Part shown: positions 1-9,788 of the stretch, piece after piece
Layout of the letters: each line of letters starts with the position of its first letter
How positions within the stretch are numbered: position 1 is the first letter of the stretch
From: Nocardia cyriacigeorgica GUH-2
GTDB lineage: Bacteria > Actinomycetota > Actinomycetes > Mycobacteriales > Mycobacteriaceae
Direction of reading: 5' to 3'
DNA length: 64,000 nucleotides
Assembly: GCF_000284035.1 (NCBI RefSeq)
Contig: NC_016887.1
Coordinates: forward strand, 4,402,001 to 4,466,000
The notes under the pieces: generated by a model
Told to the model about the DNA's origin: nothing
What the model saw: the letters and a program-made list of their open reading frames with translations, nothing else
Database searches by the model: none
Program-made: the position numbers and the translations under genes

Positions 1-474
1 GCGTTCATCGACGACCTGTTCGAGACCAATACCGCGGCCAACGGTGCCGGTCTCGCGGCGAACCAGGTCGGCGATCCGCGGGCGGTCTTCGTCTACGACC
101 TGGTCGACGAGGGCGTGCATCATCGTGGCCACGTGATCAACCCGGTCCTGGAAACCTCCGCCTTGCCCGAGACCATGCCCGACCCCGACGACGACCTCGA
201 AGGCTGCCTGTCGGTCCCCGGCGAATGGTTCCCCACCGGCCGCGCCGCCCACGCCACGGTCACCGGCGTCGATCTCGCGGGCAACCCGATCACCGTCGAA
301 GCCACCACCGCCTACCTGGCCCGTTGCCTCCAGCACGAGACCGATCACCTGAAAGGCCACCTGTACCTCGACCGCCTGATCGGCCGCAACCAGCGCGCCG
401 CCCGCCGAATGATCAAGGCCAACAAGTGGACCGAGCCCGGACGCTCCTGGCTGCCCTCCGAGCAGACCCGCTGA
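1..474 (+). CDS. def: Peptide deformylase, 5' end outside the window
   Basis: Removes the N-terminal formyl group from new proteins; a cytoplasmic metal-dependent hydrolase. The frame is open from base 1, so the N-terminus is missing and 157 residues remain. All three family motifs are visible: GAGLAANQVG near residue 15, EGCLSVPG (metal-binding Cys) near residue 70, and QHETDHLKG (two metal-binding His and the catalytic Glu) near residue 112. The C-terminal tail is basic and normal in length. The next gene is convergent, and the 93-bp gap shows no clear terminator. Confidence 0.95.
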   Translation, partial: AFIDDLFETNTAANGAGLAANQVGDPRAVFVYDLVDEGVHHRGHVINPVLETSALPETMPDPDDDLEGCLSVPGEWFPTGRAAHATVTGVDLAGNPITVEATTAYLARCLQHETDHLKGHLYLDRLIGRNQRAARRMIKANKWTEPGRSWLPSEQTR

Positions 475-567
475 TCGCCGATAAATACCACTCCACCAGC
501 GGATTACACCCAGCCACCCGTTCGGCTGCGATCTGTCGGTCGACGTGCGCGCCGCGCTGTTGCTGAT

Positions 568-1863
568 CTACCCGCCATGATCGGCCGCGAATTTCACGGG
601 CGCGGTATCGCGTTCGGCCGGCGACAGGTGACGCCACGGCAACAGCAGCGAACTCGCGATGACGACGATCGCGGCCACGGCGATCGCGCATCGCAGCCCC
701 GCCGCGGCCGCGAGCAGTCCACCCACCGCAATGAACACGGGCTGCGCGCATTTGGAGCTGATCGACCACGCCGTACCCACCCGCGCCATCAGGCCGTCGA
801 CGGTGTTGTTCATCCGGAAGGTGGTGAACACCGGGTTGAACACGCCCGCACAGAACAACAGCAGCGTCTCGGTGGCGATGATGAGGACCAGGCCGAGCGT
901 GTTCGGCCCGGCCAGCAGCAAGGGCGCGAGCCACAGGGTGCGCAGAAGGCCGAATCCGAGCAGCACGGCCCGCTCACCGAACGCCGCAACAAGCCGGGGC
1001 GCACACATCGATCCGATCAACCCACCCACACACGGCAGGCCGAGCGACAGCCCGTATTGCCAAGGCGCGAAACCCAGTTCACGCAGCATGAGCAACGCCA
1101 TCAACGGCGTGGTCATCAGAATGGCTCCACCGAAGACCATCGCATTCCAGAACAGGCGGTGCAGGGCTGGATGGCCGAAGATGTAGGACCAACCGCTGCG
1201 CAGATCGGCCAGACGCGACTGTCGCGGGCGCCGGGCGGGCGGATCCGGTTCGGGAGTGCGGATGCCGCGAATTCCGAGGGCGGCGAGCAGATAGCTGACG
1301 GCGTCGATGAGCACGGTGAGGGTCAGGCCGAACAGCGCGATGAGCCCACCGCCGAGCGGCGCACCCAGGGTGGAGGCGGTCCAGAACGTCGTCTCGAAAC
1401 GACTGTTGGCGCTGATGCGCTGTTCCTGCGGCACCAGCGATTTCACGTACGCGCCGTTGGCGGCGTTGAAGACGATCGCGCAGACCGTCTGGATGGTGAC
1501 CACCGCGCACAGCTGTGCGTAGGTGAGCACTCCCGCCCATGCGGCCAGCGGCACGCTCACCAGCGCACCGAAGACGAGCAGGTCAGCGCCCACCATGATC
1601 GGGCGCTTGCGATGGAAGTCGATGAACGGACCCATCGGCAGCGCGATGGCCGCACTCGCGACACCGGCCATGGCCGCCATCAACGACACCTGGAGGTCGG
1701 CGGCCTCGAGCACCAGGATCGCCACCATCGGTAGCGCGCCCGCGCCGAGCGCGCTACCGATCTGGCTGACGGTGAACGCGCCCCACAGCCGGTAGAAGTC
1801 CGGTGCGAGCCGCTGCGCCCGCGCCGGGGCCGTGCCGTCTCGTTGTTCGAGTTGTCCCCCCAC
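568..1863 (-). CDS. MFS transporter (EntS/MFS_3-like exporter)
   Basis: A 431-residue integral membrane protein with about twelve hydrophobic segments, in the major facilitator superfamily. The inter-domain basic stretch (around residues 205-225, rich in R and P) divides two six-helix halves. The overall pattern resembles the MFS_3 group of siderophore or drug exporters, but the substrate cannot be read from sequence. The GTG start lies 8 bp after the ligA stop, so it is probably cotranscribed with ligA. The gene converges on def. Confidence 0.85.
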   Translation of the reverse strand: MGGQLEQRDGTAPARAQRLAPDFYRLWGAFTVSQIGSALGAGALPMVAILVLEAADLQVSLMAAMAGVASAAIALPMGPFIDFHRKRPIMVGADLLVFGALVSVPLAAWAGVLTYAQLCAVVTIQTVCAIVFNAANGAYVKSLVPQEQRISANSRFETTFWTASTLGAPLGGGLIALFGLTLTVLIDAVSYLLAALGIRGIRTPEPDPPARRPRQSRLADLRSGWSYIFGHPALHRLFWNAMVFGGAILMTTPLMALLMLRELGFAPWQYGLSLGLPCVGGLIGSMCAPRLVAAFGERAVLLGFGLLRTLWLAPLLLAGPNTLGLVLIIATETLLLFCAGVFNPVFTTFRMNNTVDGLMARVGTAWSISSKCAQPVFIAVGGLLAAAAGLRCAIAVAAIVVIASSLLLPWRHLSPAERDTAPVKFAADHGG

Positions 1864-1871
1864 GTCGTGTG

Positions 1872-4037
1872 TTATTCGGCGGGTGTCTCGATCTCACTCG
1901 AGCCGGCCCGCACCGCGTCGGGGCCCGATTCCAGCAGGGTGCGGAAGCCCTCTTCGTCGAGGATGGGCACACCCAGTTCCTCGGCCTTGGCGGCCTTGGA
2001 TCCGGGTGATTCGCCGACGACCACGAAGGCCGTTTTCTTCGACACCGAACCGGCGGCCTTACCGCCGCGCACCAGAATCGCCTCCTTGGCGCCGTCGCGG
2101 GAGAAGCCTTCCAGCGAGCCGGTGACGACGATGGACAGGCCCTCGAGGTTGCGTTCGATGGATTCGTCGCGTTCGTCTTCCATCCGCACGCCGGCGGCGC
2201 GCCATTTGTCGACGATGGCGCGATGCCAGTCGACGGTGAACCATTGCGTCACCGCGACGGCGATGGTGGGGCCGACGCCGTCGGTGGCCGCCAGTTCCTC
2301 GACCGAGGCCTGGCTGATCCGCTCCAGGCTGCCGAACTCGGCGGCGAGCGCGCGGGCGGCTGTGGGGCCGACGTGGCGGATGGACAGCCCCACCAGCACC
2401 CGCCACAGCGGGCGGTCCTTGGCCGCGGCGAGATTGTCGAGCAGCCGGCGGCCGTTGGTGGACAGGGTACCGTTCTTGTTGACGAACAGCGAGGTGGTGA
2501 GCAGGCGTTCCTCGGTGAGGTCGAACAGATCGCCCTCATCGGTGATGGCACCGGATTTGAGCAGGTCGACGGCTGCCTCGTAGCCGAGCGCCTCGATATC
2601 GAAGGCACCGCGCCCGGCCATATGGAACACCCGCTCGCGCAGCTGCGCCGGGCAGTTCTGCTGGTTCGGGCAGCGGATGTCGGCGTCGCCCTCCTTTTCC
2701 GGCGCGAGTTCGGTGCCGCATTCCGGGCAGTGGGTGGGCATCACGAAGGCGCGTTCGTCGCCGGTGCGGGCGTCGACCACCGGGCCGAGCACCTCGGGGA
2801 TCACATCGCCTGCCTTGCGGATGGTGACGGTGTCGCCGATCAGCACGCCCTTGCGCTGCACTTCCGAGGCGTTATGCAGGGTGGCCATCGCGACGGTGGA
2901 CCCGGCGATGGCGACCGGCTCCATCACCGCGAACGGGGTGACCCGCCCGGTGCGGCCGACATTGACCTGGATATCGAGCAGCTTGGTGGTGGCTTCCTCG
3001 GGCGGATACTTGTACGCGATCGCCCAGCGCGGAGCGCGCGAGGTGGACCCGAGACGCCGCTGCAACGCCATCTCGTCGACCTTGACCACCAGGCCGTCGA
3101 TCTCGTGCTCGATATCGTGGCGGTGCTCGCCCCAGTAGGCCACCCGCTCCAGCACCGCGTCGATCCCCTGCACCAGCTTGGTGTGCGTGGATACCGGAAG
3201 CCCCCAGGCGGCGAGCGCGTTGTAGGCCTCGTGCTGGGAGCTGGGCGTGTAGCCCTCGATGCGGCCGAAACCGTGGCAGATCATCCGCAGCCGCCGCCGC
3301 GCGGTGACCGAGGGATCCTTCTGCCGCAGCGAACCGGCAGCGGTATTGCGCGGATTCGCGTACGGCGGTTTACCTTCGGCGACGATGGCGGCGTTGAGCG
3401 TCTCGAAATCTTCCAGCCGGAAATACACCTCGCCGCGGACCTCGAGTAGATCCGGGATCGGATGGTCGGGGTGGGCGGTGAGTTCGCGCGGGATGTCGTC
3501 GATGGTGCGGGCATTGAGGGTGACGTCCTCACCGGTGCGCCCGTCGCCGCGGGTGGCGCCGCGCACCAGCTTGCCCTTCTCGTAGACCAGGTTCAGCGCG
3601 ACACCGTCGATCTTCACCTCGCACAGATAGTGCAGGCCGGGCCCGGTTTCGGCCTCCACCCGCGCGGCCCAGGAGCGCAGCTCGTCGAAATCGAACGCGT
3701 TGTCCAGCGAGAGCATGCGTTCGAGATGATCGACGGCGGTGAAGTCGGTGGCGAAACCGCCGCCGACCAACTGGGTCGGTGAGTCGGGTGTGCGCAGATC
3801 CGGATGCTGCTCCTCCATGGCCAGCAGCCGCTGGAACAGCGCGTCGAACTCGCCGTCGGAGATGATCGGCGCGTCACGCACGTAGTAGCGGAACTGATGC
3901 TCGCGCACCTCGTCGGCCAGCTGCTGCCACTGCTGACGCTGCTGCGAGCTCGCCGACTCGGCAGCCGGCGCGGCGGCATCCATCGCAGGCACTGTCTCCT
4001 CGGGCGCTGAGGTGGCGGGGCTTCCGGTGTCACTCAC
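1872..4037 (-). CDS. ligA: NAD-dependent DNA ligase LigA
   Basis: Seals nicks in duplex DNA during replication and repair using NAD+. The adenylated Lys is in the KIDG motif at about residue 142. An OB fold follows, then a four-cysteine zinc finger (HCPECG to CPNQQNC, roughly residues 425-450), helix-hairpin-helix repeats, and a C-terminal BRCT domain (from LEGLSIVVTG). I chose the GTG at 4037, giving 721 residues. A longer open frame reaches 4256 but would overlap the next gene by about 110 bp and adds a low-complexity Arg-rich stretch. The frame has an acidic/Ala-rich N-terminal tail before the NAD-binding Ia domain. Confidence 0.97.
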   Translation of the reverse strand: MSDTGSPATSAPEETVPAMDAAAPAAESASSQQRQQWQQLADEVREHQFRYYVRDAPIISDGEFDALFQRLLAMEEQHPDLRTPDSPTQLVGGGFATDFTAVDHLERMLSLDNAFDFDELRSWAARVEAETGPGLHYLCEVKIDGVALNLVYEKGKLVRGATRGDGRTGEDVTLNARTIDDIPRELTAHPDHPIPDLLEVRGEVYFRLEDFETLNAAIVAEGKPPYANPRNTAAGSLRQKDPSVTARRRLRMICHGFGRIEGYTPSSQHEAYNALAAWGLPVSTHTKLVQGIDAVLERVAYWGEHRHDIEHEIDGLVVKVDEMALQRRLGSTSRAPRWAIAYKYPPEEATTKLLDIQVNVGRTGRVTPFAVMEPVAIAGSTVAMATLHNASEVQRKGVLIGDTVTIRKAGDVIPEVLGPVVDARTGDERAFVMPTHCPECGTELAPEKEGDADIRCPNQQNCPAQLRERVFHMAGRGAFDIEALGYEAAVDLLKSGAITDEGDLFDLTEERLLTTSLFVNKNGTLSTNGRRLLDNLAAAKDRPLWRVLVGLSIRHVGPTAARALAAEFGSLERISQASVEELAATDGVGPTIAVAVTQWFTVDWHRAIVDKWRAAGVRMEDERDESIERNLEGLSIVVTGSLEGFSRDGAKEAILVRGGKAAGSVSKKTAFVVVGESPGSKAAKAEELGVPILDEEGFRTLLESGPDAVRAGSSEIETPAE

Positions 4038-4146
4038 GACTCGAACACTAGCCGAGCCCACCGACAATTCCCGCCACGTTCGCGCACGTCCGCGCACTGC
4101 CGCGGCGGCGAATCGGCGGCCCGGTGCGAGGGCGCGGCGACCTCGA

Positions 4147-5187
4147 TCAGCCCTCGAACGAGAGCGACTCCGGTTCATCGGAATACGCCTTGGCGACCTC
4201 ACCGGCCAGCGCCACCGCCCGCCGGGCCCACGCCAGTGGCGCCGTAGCCAGACCACACGCCGGCGACACCAGGACCCGGTCGGCGAGGGTGCGCCGGGGG
4301 AAGCCGAGCCGGTCGATCAGCCGCACGCCCGGTTCGGCGATCTCGCGCCAGCTCACCGGGGTGGCGGGCGCGCTGGTCGGCACCAGCCCGAGCACCACCT
4401 GCTGGCCGCCGTCGAGGATTTCGCCGATGGCGTCGAGATCGGCGGTCGCGATGGTTGCCATATCGAATCCGATGGCGGCGGCCGCGCTACGCCGCAGCAA
4501 CGGCAGCGCGGGCGGGGCGGCGCAGGTGTGGATCAGCACCGGGACCCGCTGGGCGGCGATCACGCCGTCGAGCAGCGCGAGCGCTTCGGGTTCGGGCAGC
4601 GCGCGCACGGTGTTGAGCACGCTGGCCCCGCTGAGTGATCCGTTCAGCACCGCGGTCAGATCGGGTTCGTCCAGTTGCACGACGACGTCGGCGTCGAGGC
4701 GTTTGCCCACCTCGGCCACATGCTGGGCCAAGCCCTCGGCCAGCGACGCGGACAGATCGCGCAGCGCGCCCGGATCGGTGAGCGCCCGGTGCCCGGACCG
4801 CAGTTCGACCTCCGCGGCCAGCGTCAGCGGTCCGGCGGCCTGCACCTTCACCGTGCGGCCCGCACCCCGCAGCCCGGCGATCTCCCAGGCCTCGTCGAGC
4901 GCGTCGATATCGGTGCGCAGCAGATCCGAGGCCCGGCGCGAGGTCGCGCCCGGACGGTCCGCGAGCCGGTAGCCGCGCGGCGTCGTATCGAACAGCAGAT
5001 CCACCAGCAGCGCCGAGGTGCGCCCGATCATGTCGGCACCCACCCCGCGGGCGGGCAATTCGACCAGATGCGGCAGACCCGGCAGTTCACCGACCGCGAT
5101 GGCGGCCGCCTCGCGCGGATCGGTGCCCGGCCAGGAGCCGATCGCGGTGGCGATGCCGGTGGGCAGGCCGTCGCGCGTTTGCGTCAC
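4147..5187 (-). CDS. MetE C-terminal-like protein (Rv3015c type)
   Basis: A 346-residue protein resembling the catalytic C-terminal half of cobalamin-independent methionine synthase. It starts with a TAIGSWPGTDPREAA segment and contains the substrate-like LDEPDL segment near residue 175. A HTCAAPP segment stands where MetE has its first zinc ligand (His-x-Cys). It lacks the MetE N-terminal half, so it is probably not a full methionine synthase. M. tuberculosis has an equivalent (Rv3015c) next to ligA. The reaction is unknown; methyl transfer to a thiol is a reasonable guess. Confidence 0.85.
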   Translation of the reverse strand: MTQTRDGLPTGIATAIGSWPGTDPREAAAIAVGELPGLPHLVELPARGVGADMIGRTSALLVDLLFDTTPRGYRLADRPGATSRRASDLLRTDIDALDEAWEIAGLRGAGRTVKVQAAGPLTLAAEVELRSGHRALTDPGALRDLSASLAEGLAQHVAEVGKRLDADVVVQLDEPDLTAVLNGSLSGASVLNTVRALPEPEALALLDGVIAAQRVPVLIHTCAAPPALPLLRRSAAAAIGFDMATIATADLDAIGEILDGGQQVVLGLVPTSAPATPVSWREIAEPGVRLIDRLGFPRRTLADRVLVSPACGLATAPLAWARRAVALAGEVAKAYSDEPESLSFEG

Positions 5188-5242
5188 AGTTCACCCCGAT
5201 AGACGACGAACAGAGCAGGCTGCCGGGCGACGATGGTGTAGA

Positions 5243-6343
5243 TCACCGGGGGGCGCCGGAGGGGGCCGTGCGCGCGGTCGCGGCGATCGTGCCGCTGCCG
5301 ATCACCTGATCGCCATCGGCGTCGGGCAGATACAGCACGACGGCCTGACCGCGAGCGACGCCGGTCAGCGGCTCACGCAGCCGCACCGTCAGCCCGGGAC
5401 CGGTGGCCTCGGCGACGGCCGGGGCGGTCCCGCCGTGCGCGCGCACCTGCACCACACACTCGACCGGACCCTCCGGGGCCGAGCCCGAGGTCCAGATCGC
5501 ACGGTCGGCCTCGATCGTCCACACCTGCAGGTCCTCGGCCGAGCCGACCCGCACCGTGCCGGAGTCGGGATCGATGTCGGTGACGTAGCGCGGCTTGCCG
5601 TCGGCGGCGGGGCCGGGCAGCCCGAGCCCCTTGCGCTGGCCGATGGTGAACCCGTGCACACCGTCGTGGGTGGCCAGTTCGGTGCCGTCGGCATCGACCA
5701 CGGCGCCGGGCCGGATGCCGATCTTGGCACCGAGGAACGCGCGGGTATCGCCGGAGGGGATGAAGCAGATGTCGTGGCTGTCGGGCTTGTTCGCCACGGC
5801 CAGACCGCGCTCGGCGGCCTCCTCGCGGATCCGCGGCTTGGGGGTGTCACCCACCGGGAACATGGCGCGCGAGAGCTGCTCGGCGGTCAGCACGGCCAGC
5901 ACGTAGGACTGATCCTTGTCGGCGTCGACCGCGCGGCGCAGCACGCCATCGGACAGCCGCGCGTAATGGCCGGTGACGACGGCGTCGAAACCGAGCGCGA
6001 CCGCGCGATCGGCCAAGGCGGAGAACTTGATCTTCTCGTTGCAGCGCAGGCACGGGTTGGGTGTCTCACCCGCCGCGTAGGCCGCCACGAAATCGTCGAT
6101 GACATCTTCCTTGAAGCGGTCGGCGAAATCCCAGACGTAGAACGGGATGCCGAGCACGTCGGCGGCCCGGCGGGCATCACCGGCGTCTTCCTTCGAGCAG
6201 CAGCCCCTGGAACCGGTGCGCAACGTGCCCGGTGTGGCCGACAGCGCCAGATGGACGCCGACCACGTCATGACCGGCGTCGACGGCGCGCGCGGCGGCCA
6301 CCGCCGAATCCACACCACCGCTCATCGCGGCGAGTACTCGCAT
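5243..6343 (-). CDS. mnmA: tRNA-specific 2-thiouridylase MnmA
   Basis: Inserts sulfur at uridine 34 of Lys, Glu and Gln tRNAs using sulfur supplied by a cysteine desulfurase. It is 366 residues. The PP-loop SGGVDS is at residues 8-13. The two catalytic cysteines are in NPCLRC (Cys101) and HDICFIPSG (Cys193). The ATG at 6343 overlaps the iscS stop as TGATG, so the pair is translationally coupled, and the sulfur donor and user are made together. The open frame continues upstream inside iscS, but the PP-loop fixes this start. Confidence 0.97.
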   Translation of the reverse strand: MRVLAAMSGGVDSAVAAARAVDAGHDVVGVHLALSATPGTLRTGSRGCCSKEDAGDARRAADVLGIPFYVWDFADRFKEDVIDDFVAAYAAGETPNPCLRCNEKIKFSALADRAVALGFDAVVTGHYARLSDGVLRRAVDADKDQSYVLAVLTAEQLSRAMFPVGDTPKPRIREEAAERGLAVANKPDSHDICFIPSGDTRAFLGAKIGIRPGAVVDADGTELATHDGVHGFTIGQRKGLGLPGPAADGKPRYVTDIDPDSGTVRVGSAEDLQVWTIEADRAIWTSGSAPEGPVECVVQVRAHGGTAPAVAEATGPGLTVRLREPLTGVARGQAVVLYLPDADGDQVIGSGTIAATARTAPSGAPR

Positions 6344-7572
6344 CAGAGGCCTCCCTTCGCACCGGCCAGGCCCGCGGCCCTGGCTCGTTCGACCACCTGG
6401 GGCAGCGCCGCCAGCAGCGCCTGCACATCCGCACCGGTGCTGGTGTGCCCCAGGGAAAAGCGCAGCGATCCGCGCGCCTGCCACGGTTCGACACCCATGG
6501 CGATGAGGACATGACTGGGTGAGGCGACGCCGGCGTTGCAGGCCGAGCCGGTGGAGCATTCGATGCCCGCGGCGTCGAGCAGCATCAACAGCGAATCGCC
6601 TTCGCAGCCGGAAAATGTGAAGTGCGCGTTGCCCGCGAGCCTGCGCTCGTCGTGCGGGCCGTTCAGCACGGCGTCGGGCACCAGGTCCTGGACGCCGTCG
6701 ATCAGTTCGTCCCGCAAGCTCCGCAATTCGACGGTGCGCGTGGGCAATTCGGTGACGGCTTCGTGCAGTGCGGCAGCCAAACCGACGGCGCCGGCCACAT
6801 CGACGGTGCCCGAACGCAGATCCCGCTCGTGCCCACCGCCGTGCAGCAGCGGCACACACGGCACCTGCCGGCCCAGCAGCAGCACCCCGACTCCGGGCGG
6901 ACCGCCCACCTTGTGCCCGGCGAAACTCGCCGCCGCCAGCCCGCTGGCACCGAAGTCGATCGGCACCTGCCCCGCCGCCTGCACCGCGTCGCTGTGCATC
7001 GGCACACCGAATTCGGTTGCCACCGCTGCGAGTTCGGCGATCGGCTGGATGGTGCCGACCTCGTTGTTGGCCCACATGACGCTCACCAGCGCGACCTCGT
7101 CGGCATGCGCGACCAGTTCGGCGCGCAGCGCGTCCACCGACACCACACCGTCGGCGTCGACGGGCAGCCACGTCACCCGGGCGCCCTCATGCTGTTCCAG
7201 CCATTCCACGGCGTCGACCACCGCATGATGCTCGATCGCGCTCGCGATGACGCGGGTGCGGCGCGGGTCCTCGCCGCGACGAGCCCAGTAGATGCCCTTG
7301 ACCGCGAGGTTGTCGCTTTCGGTGCCGCCGCCGGTGAAGATCACCTCCGACGGCCGCGCCCCCAGGTCGGCGGCGATCGACTCGCGCGCCTCCTCCACCC
7401 GCCGCCGCGCCGCACGCCCGGAACCGTGCAGCGACGACGCGTTGCCCACCAGGCCCAGCGCAGCCGTCATCGCCTCGATAGCGGCAGGCAACATCGGGGT
7501 GGTCGCCGCATGATCGAGGTAGACCGTCTTGGGCGCAGCTGCGTTGACCGGACCCGGGAAAGCCGACTTCAT
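6343..7572 (-). CDS. iscS: Cysteine desulfurase IscS/NifS family
   Basis: A PLP enzyme that takes sulfur from cysteine for tRNA thiolation and iron-sulfur clusters. It is 409 residues, near normal length. The PLP lysine is in SFAGHKVGGP (Lys221) and the sulfur-accepting cysteine in TGSACNAG (Cys345). It is coupled to mnmA by an overlapping stop/start. Its start is only about 55 bp from the left candidate attachment repeat of the inserted region, so the insertion sits just upstream of its promoter. Confidence 0.96.
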   Translation of the reverse strand: MKSAFPGPVNAAAPKTVYLDHAATTPMLPAAIEAMTAALGLVGNASSLHGSGRAARRRVEEARESIAADLGARPSEVIFTGGGTESDNLAVKGIYWARRGEDPRRTRVIASAIEHHAVVDAVEWLEQHEGARVTWLPVDADGVVSVDALRAELVAHADEVALVSVMWANNEVGTIQPIAELAAVATEFGVPMHSDAVQAAGQVPIDFGASGLAAASFAGHKVGGPPGVGVLLLGRQVPCVPLLHGGGHERDLRSGTVDVAGAVGLAAALHEAVTELPTRTVELRSLRDELIDGVQDLVPDAVLNGPHDERRLAGNAHFTFSGCEGDSLLMLLDAAGIECSTGSACNAGVASPSHVLIAMGVEPWQARGSLRFSLGHTSTGADVQALLAALPQVVERARAAGLAGAKGGL

Positions 7573-7628
7573 GACCGATCCAGCCTATCCGACCGCTGAC
7601 CTGCACATTATTGGGGTCTAACCTCCGT

Positions 7629-7649
7629 TTTTACGATTTCCCTACGATT
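7629..7649. repeat. Candidate left attachment site (attL-like)
   Basis: The sequence is TTTTACGATTT then CC then CTACGATT. It contains two direct copies of a TACGATT element 11 bp apart and overlaps the last codons and stop of the integrase gene, a common place for an att core. The same pattern, with TT instead of CC in the middle, recurs at 42899-42919. Confidence 0.5.
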
Positions 7650-8925
7650 CACCCACGACATGCAAGCCATTCCGGGCCCGCCGGTATTCCCGCAGCCCCC
7701 TGAGCAAGGCCTCCCCCAGCGTGAGCGCCTCCGAGCGCTGTCCGTCCACCAGATGGGTATAGACATCCAGGGTGGTGGTGTTGTTCTTGTGCCGCATCCG
7801 ACGCGTCACATCGGCCAGGCTGTAGGCGCCGTCGGCCAGCAGCGACCCGTACAGGTGCCGCAGCGAGTGGAAGCCCATCCGCTGGCGCACCTTGCCGTCC
7901 GGACCCCACGGCACCAACTCCGCCGTGGGTCCGCCGACGGCTGATACAGCCGCGGCGACCCGGTTGCGCATGGCCTTCTGAGACATGCGCCCACCGGAAC
8001 GGCTGGCCGAGAATGTCAAGAACTTTCCCGACGTGCGACCATCGAGCATGCCCTCGATCCAGTCCGCCACCCAGGGATCGACCGGGAACTCCATGCCCGA
8101 TGCCTCGGTCTTCAATGGGCCGTCATGACTGCCGACCGTCGTGCCACCCACTCGGCGCTTGGACTTGTACTGGGTGCCCGGCCGGTAGGTGCGCGTTGCG
8201 AAGTTCATATCGCTGATGTCAGCCCCGAGTGCCTCGCTCAATCGCAGCCCCAACCCGACACCCAACGCGACCACGATGCGGGTCTCTTCCGGCATCTCGT
8301 GAAAGAAGGTCCAGAACTCCATCATGGTCGGGCAGTAGGTGGGAATCTTGGGCCGCTCGCGGTTCGGCTTGGCGTAAGTCTGTGTGGAACACGGCATGAC
8401 GACCGTCAGCTCCGCTCGCTTGGCCGCAGCCATGATGCGGGTGAGGAGCCGGTGAGTGTCCACCCGGTAGTCGTATGTGTAGCCGGTCCGGTGCAGTCCG
8501 GTCATCAGCTTGAGAACGTGTGGTTCACGAACCTCGGAAACGGCGTACATCTCGAGGTACCGGAGAATCAGCCTGATCTTGCTGCGATAGCCGTTGTAGG
8601 TGCCGCGATCGATCGCTTGCAGCTCGAGCCACTCCCAGCACCATTGAGACATCATCACCCGCGACGCTTCTTTGGTGATGTGCCGCCCCGACTTGATCGC
8701 CGCTACCTGCTCCTGCGCCCACGTCTCAGCTTCGCGTGACGTATCGAATCCTCGGGTATGCGGCGCGTGCCGGATCCCATCCTGATAAGCACCGCGCCAC
8801 TGACGGTTACGCCCGTAGCTTGCCGACCGGATTTTCCGGCCGTTCTCGTCCTTTTCCTTGAGGTGCCAGGTGTCATATGGCTTGAGCGCACGCAGCGGGG
8901 GTACAGGTTTCTGTCGAGTCACCAT
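7642..8925 (-). CDS. int: Tyrosine site-specific integrase
   Basis: Catalyses integration and excision of the element. It is 427 residues with an N-terminal arm-binding segment, a core-binding domain (about residues 85-190) and a catalytic domain. The catalytic set is visible: Arg228 in GLGLRLSEA, His353 and Arg356 in GFHSLRHLYG, His379 in RMRHKN, and nucleophile Tyr389 in LDVYTHL. ATG 8925 has a nearby GAGG/AGGA ribosome site. It appears intact. Its stop codon lies inside the candidate att repeat. Confidence 0.95.
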   Translation of the reverse strand: MVTRQKPVPPLRALKPYDTWHLKEKDENGRKIRSASYGRNRQWRGAYQDGIRHAPHTRGFDTSREAETWAQEQVAAIKSGRHITKEASRVMMSQWCWEWLELQAIDRGTYNGYRSKIRLILRYLEMYAVSEVREPHVLKLMTGLHRTGYTYDYRVDTHRLLTRIMAAAKRAELTVVMPCSTQTYAKPNRERPKIPTYCPTMMEFWTFFHEMPEETRIVVALGVGLGLRLSEALGADISDMNFATRTYRPGTQYKSKRRVGGTTVGSHDGPLKTEASGMEFPVDPWVADWIEGMLDGRTSGKFLTFSASRSGGRMSQKAMRNRVAAAVSAVGGPTAELVPWGPDGKVRQRMGFHSLRHLYGSLLADGAYSLADVTRRMRHKNNTTTLDVYTHLVDGQRSEALTLGEALLRGLREYRRARNGLHVVGES

Positions 8926-8999
8926 TCCTACCTCGTCGAGCGATTCGGCGGCACTCCTCCGGGAACGTTACAGCCCAGCGGCGCAATAGATTTCCGGAG

Positions 9000-9227
9000 T
9001 CAGCTCGCTTCCCGCCATCCATCGGAGACTCGCGCCGAGTCGCCACCGGTGGTGAGCGATTGTTCCCACGCGAGTAAGTCAGACCACCGATAACGGCGGA
9101 ATCTACCGATTCGAACGTAGCGTGGACCCTTGCCTAGCGACGCCCAATTAGCGAGTGTTTTTGGAGGTATTTTCAACCTATTCGATACCTCGACGGTGGT
9201 CAGCCAGAAATCATCTTCACCTTGCAT
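9000..9227 (-). CDS. xis: Excisionase-like small HTH protein
   Basis: A 75-residue protein with a MerR/excisionase-type winged helix: LTTVEVSNRLKIPPKTLANW followed by a wing ending RIGRFRRYRWSDLLAW. Such proteins bind DNA near att sites and steer the integrase toward excision. It lies just upstream of int on the same strand, which fits. I chose ATG 9227 because AGGTGG stands 4 nt before it; another ATG at 9245 has no clear ribosome site. The Xis assignment comes from fold and position. Confidence 0.8.
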   Translation of the reverse strand: MQGEDDFWLTTVEVSNRLKIPPKTLANWASLGKGPRYVRIGRFRRYRWSDLLAWEQSLTTGGDSARVSDGWREAS

Positions 9228-9245
9228 TCCGCCACCTTCAGACAT

Positions 9246-9788
9246 GCGTTTTACCCACTCTTTCGATATTCAGCAAAGAACTCTCATACCCGGTCACCTC
9301 CGCCGGGGCGCGGTCAGTGGATATCGGTCAGCGGCGCCCCGCGGCCCCCTCCTTTCGCCAAGCCATAACCTCGGGCAAGTAGTGCACATACGGACACCAT
9401 CAGAAGGGCGCCGTTTCAACGCACCGATCGAAACTCTCAGCTGCCCCGACCACCGACTACGGCAGAGCTGAACGAGCTGGGATGTGTCCGGGCAGGTGTT
9501 GGCCTCAAGACGCATCGGGGATCGACGCGCAGAATTTCAAAACGCGCGCCCAACCGGTCAACCTCGGGTTCGTTGACCACACGCGGAGTTGGGCGCAATC
9601 CGGGTCTTCTAGCGTTGACCAGCAGGTATCGGATTCGCACGCGAAATCTGGTCCATTCAGCTTGACATTCCGCGCCGTATCGAGCGTCCATGAATGCGGG
9701 AACCCCACCGGCACCTGCCGGAATCGCGGGTAACCGTCCCGGCCGGGACATGACCATCCATCCCTACTCGAATGGCCGAGGAGCCGTC
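9246..9788. other. Intergenic region between xis and a divergent wHTH gene
   Basis: About 540 bp with no convincing coding frame on either strand. It should hold the outward promoters of xis and the wHTH gene. Near 9301-9345 a GGGGCGC / GCGCCCC inverted pair encloses two copies of CGGTCAG. I cannot assign a function to it. Confidence 0.5.

Noticed and set aside
2223..3449. Long plus-strand frame opposite ligA
   Set aside because: The antisense composition is low-complexity and there is no ribosome site. ligA on the minus strand is certain.
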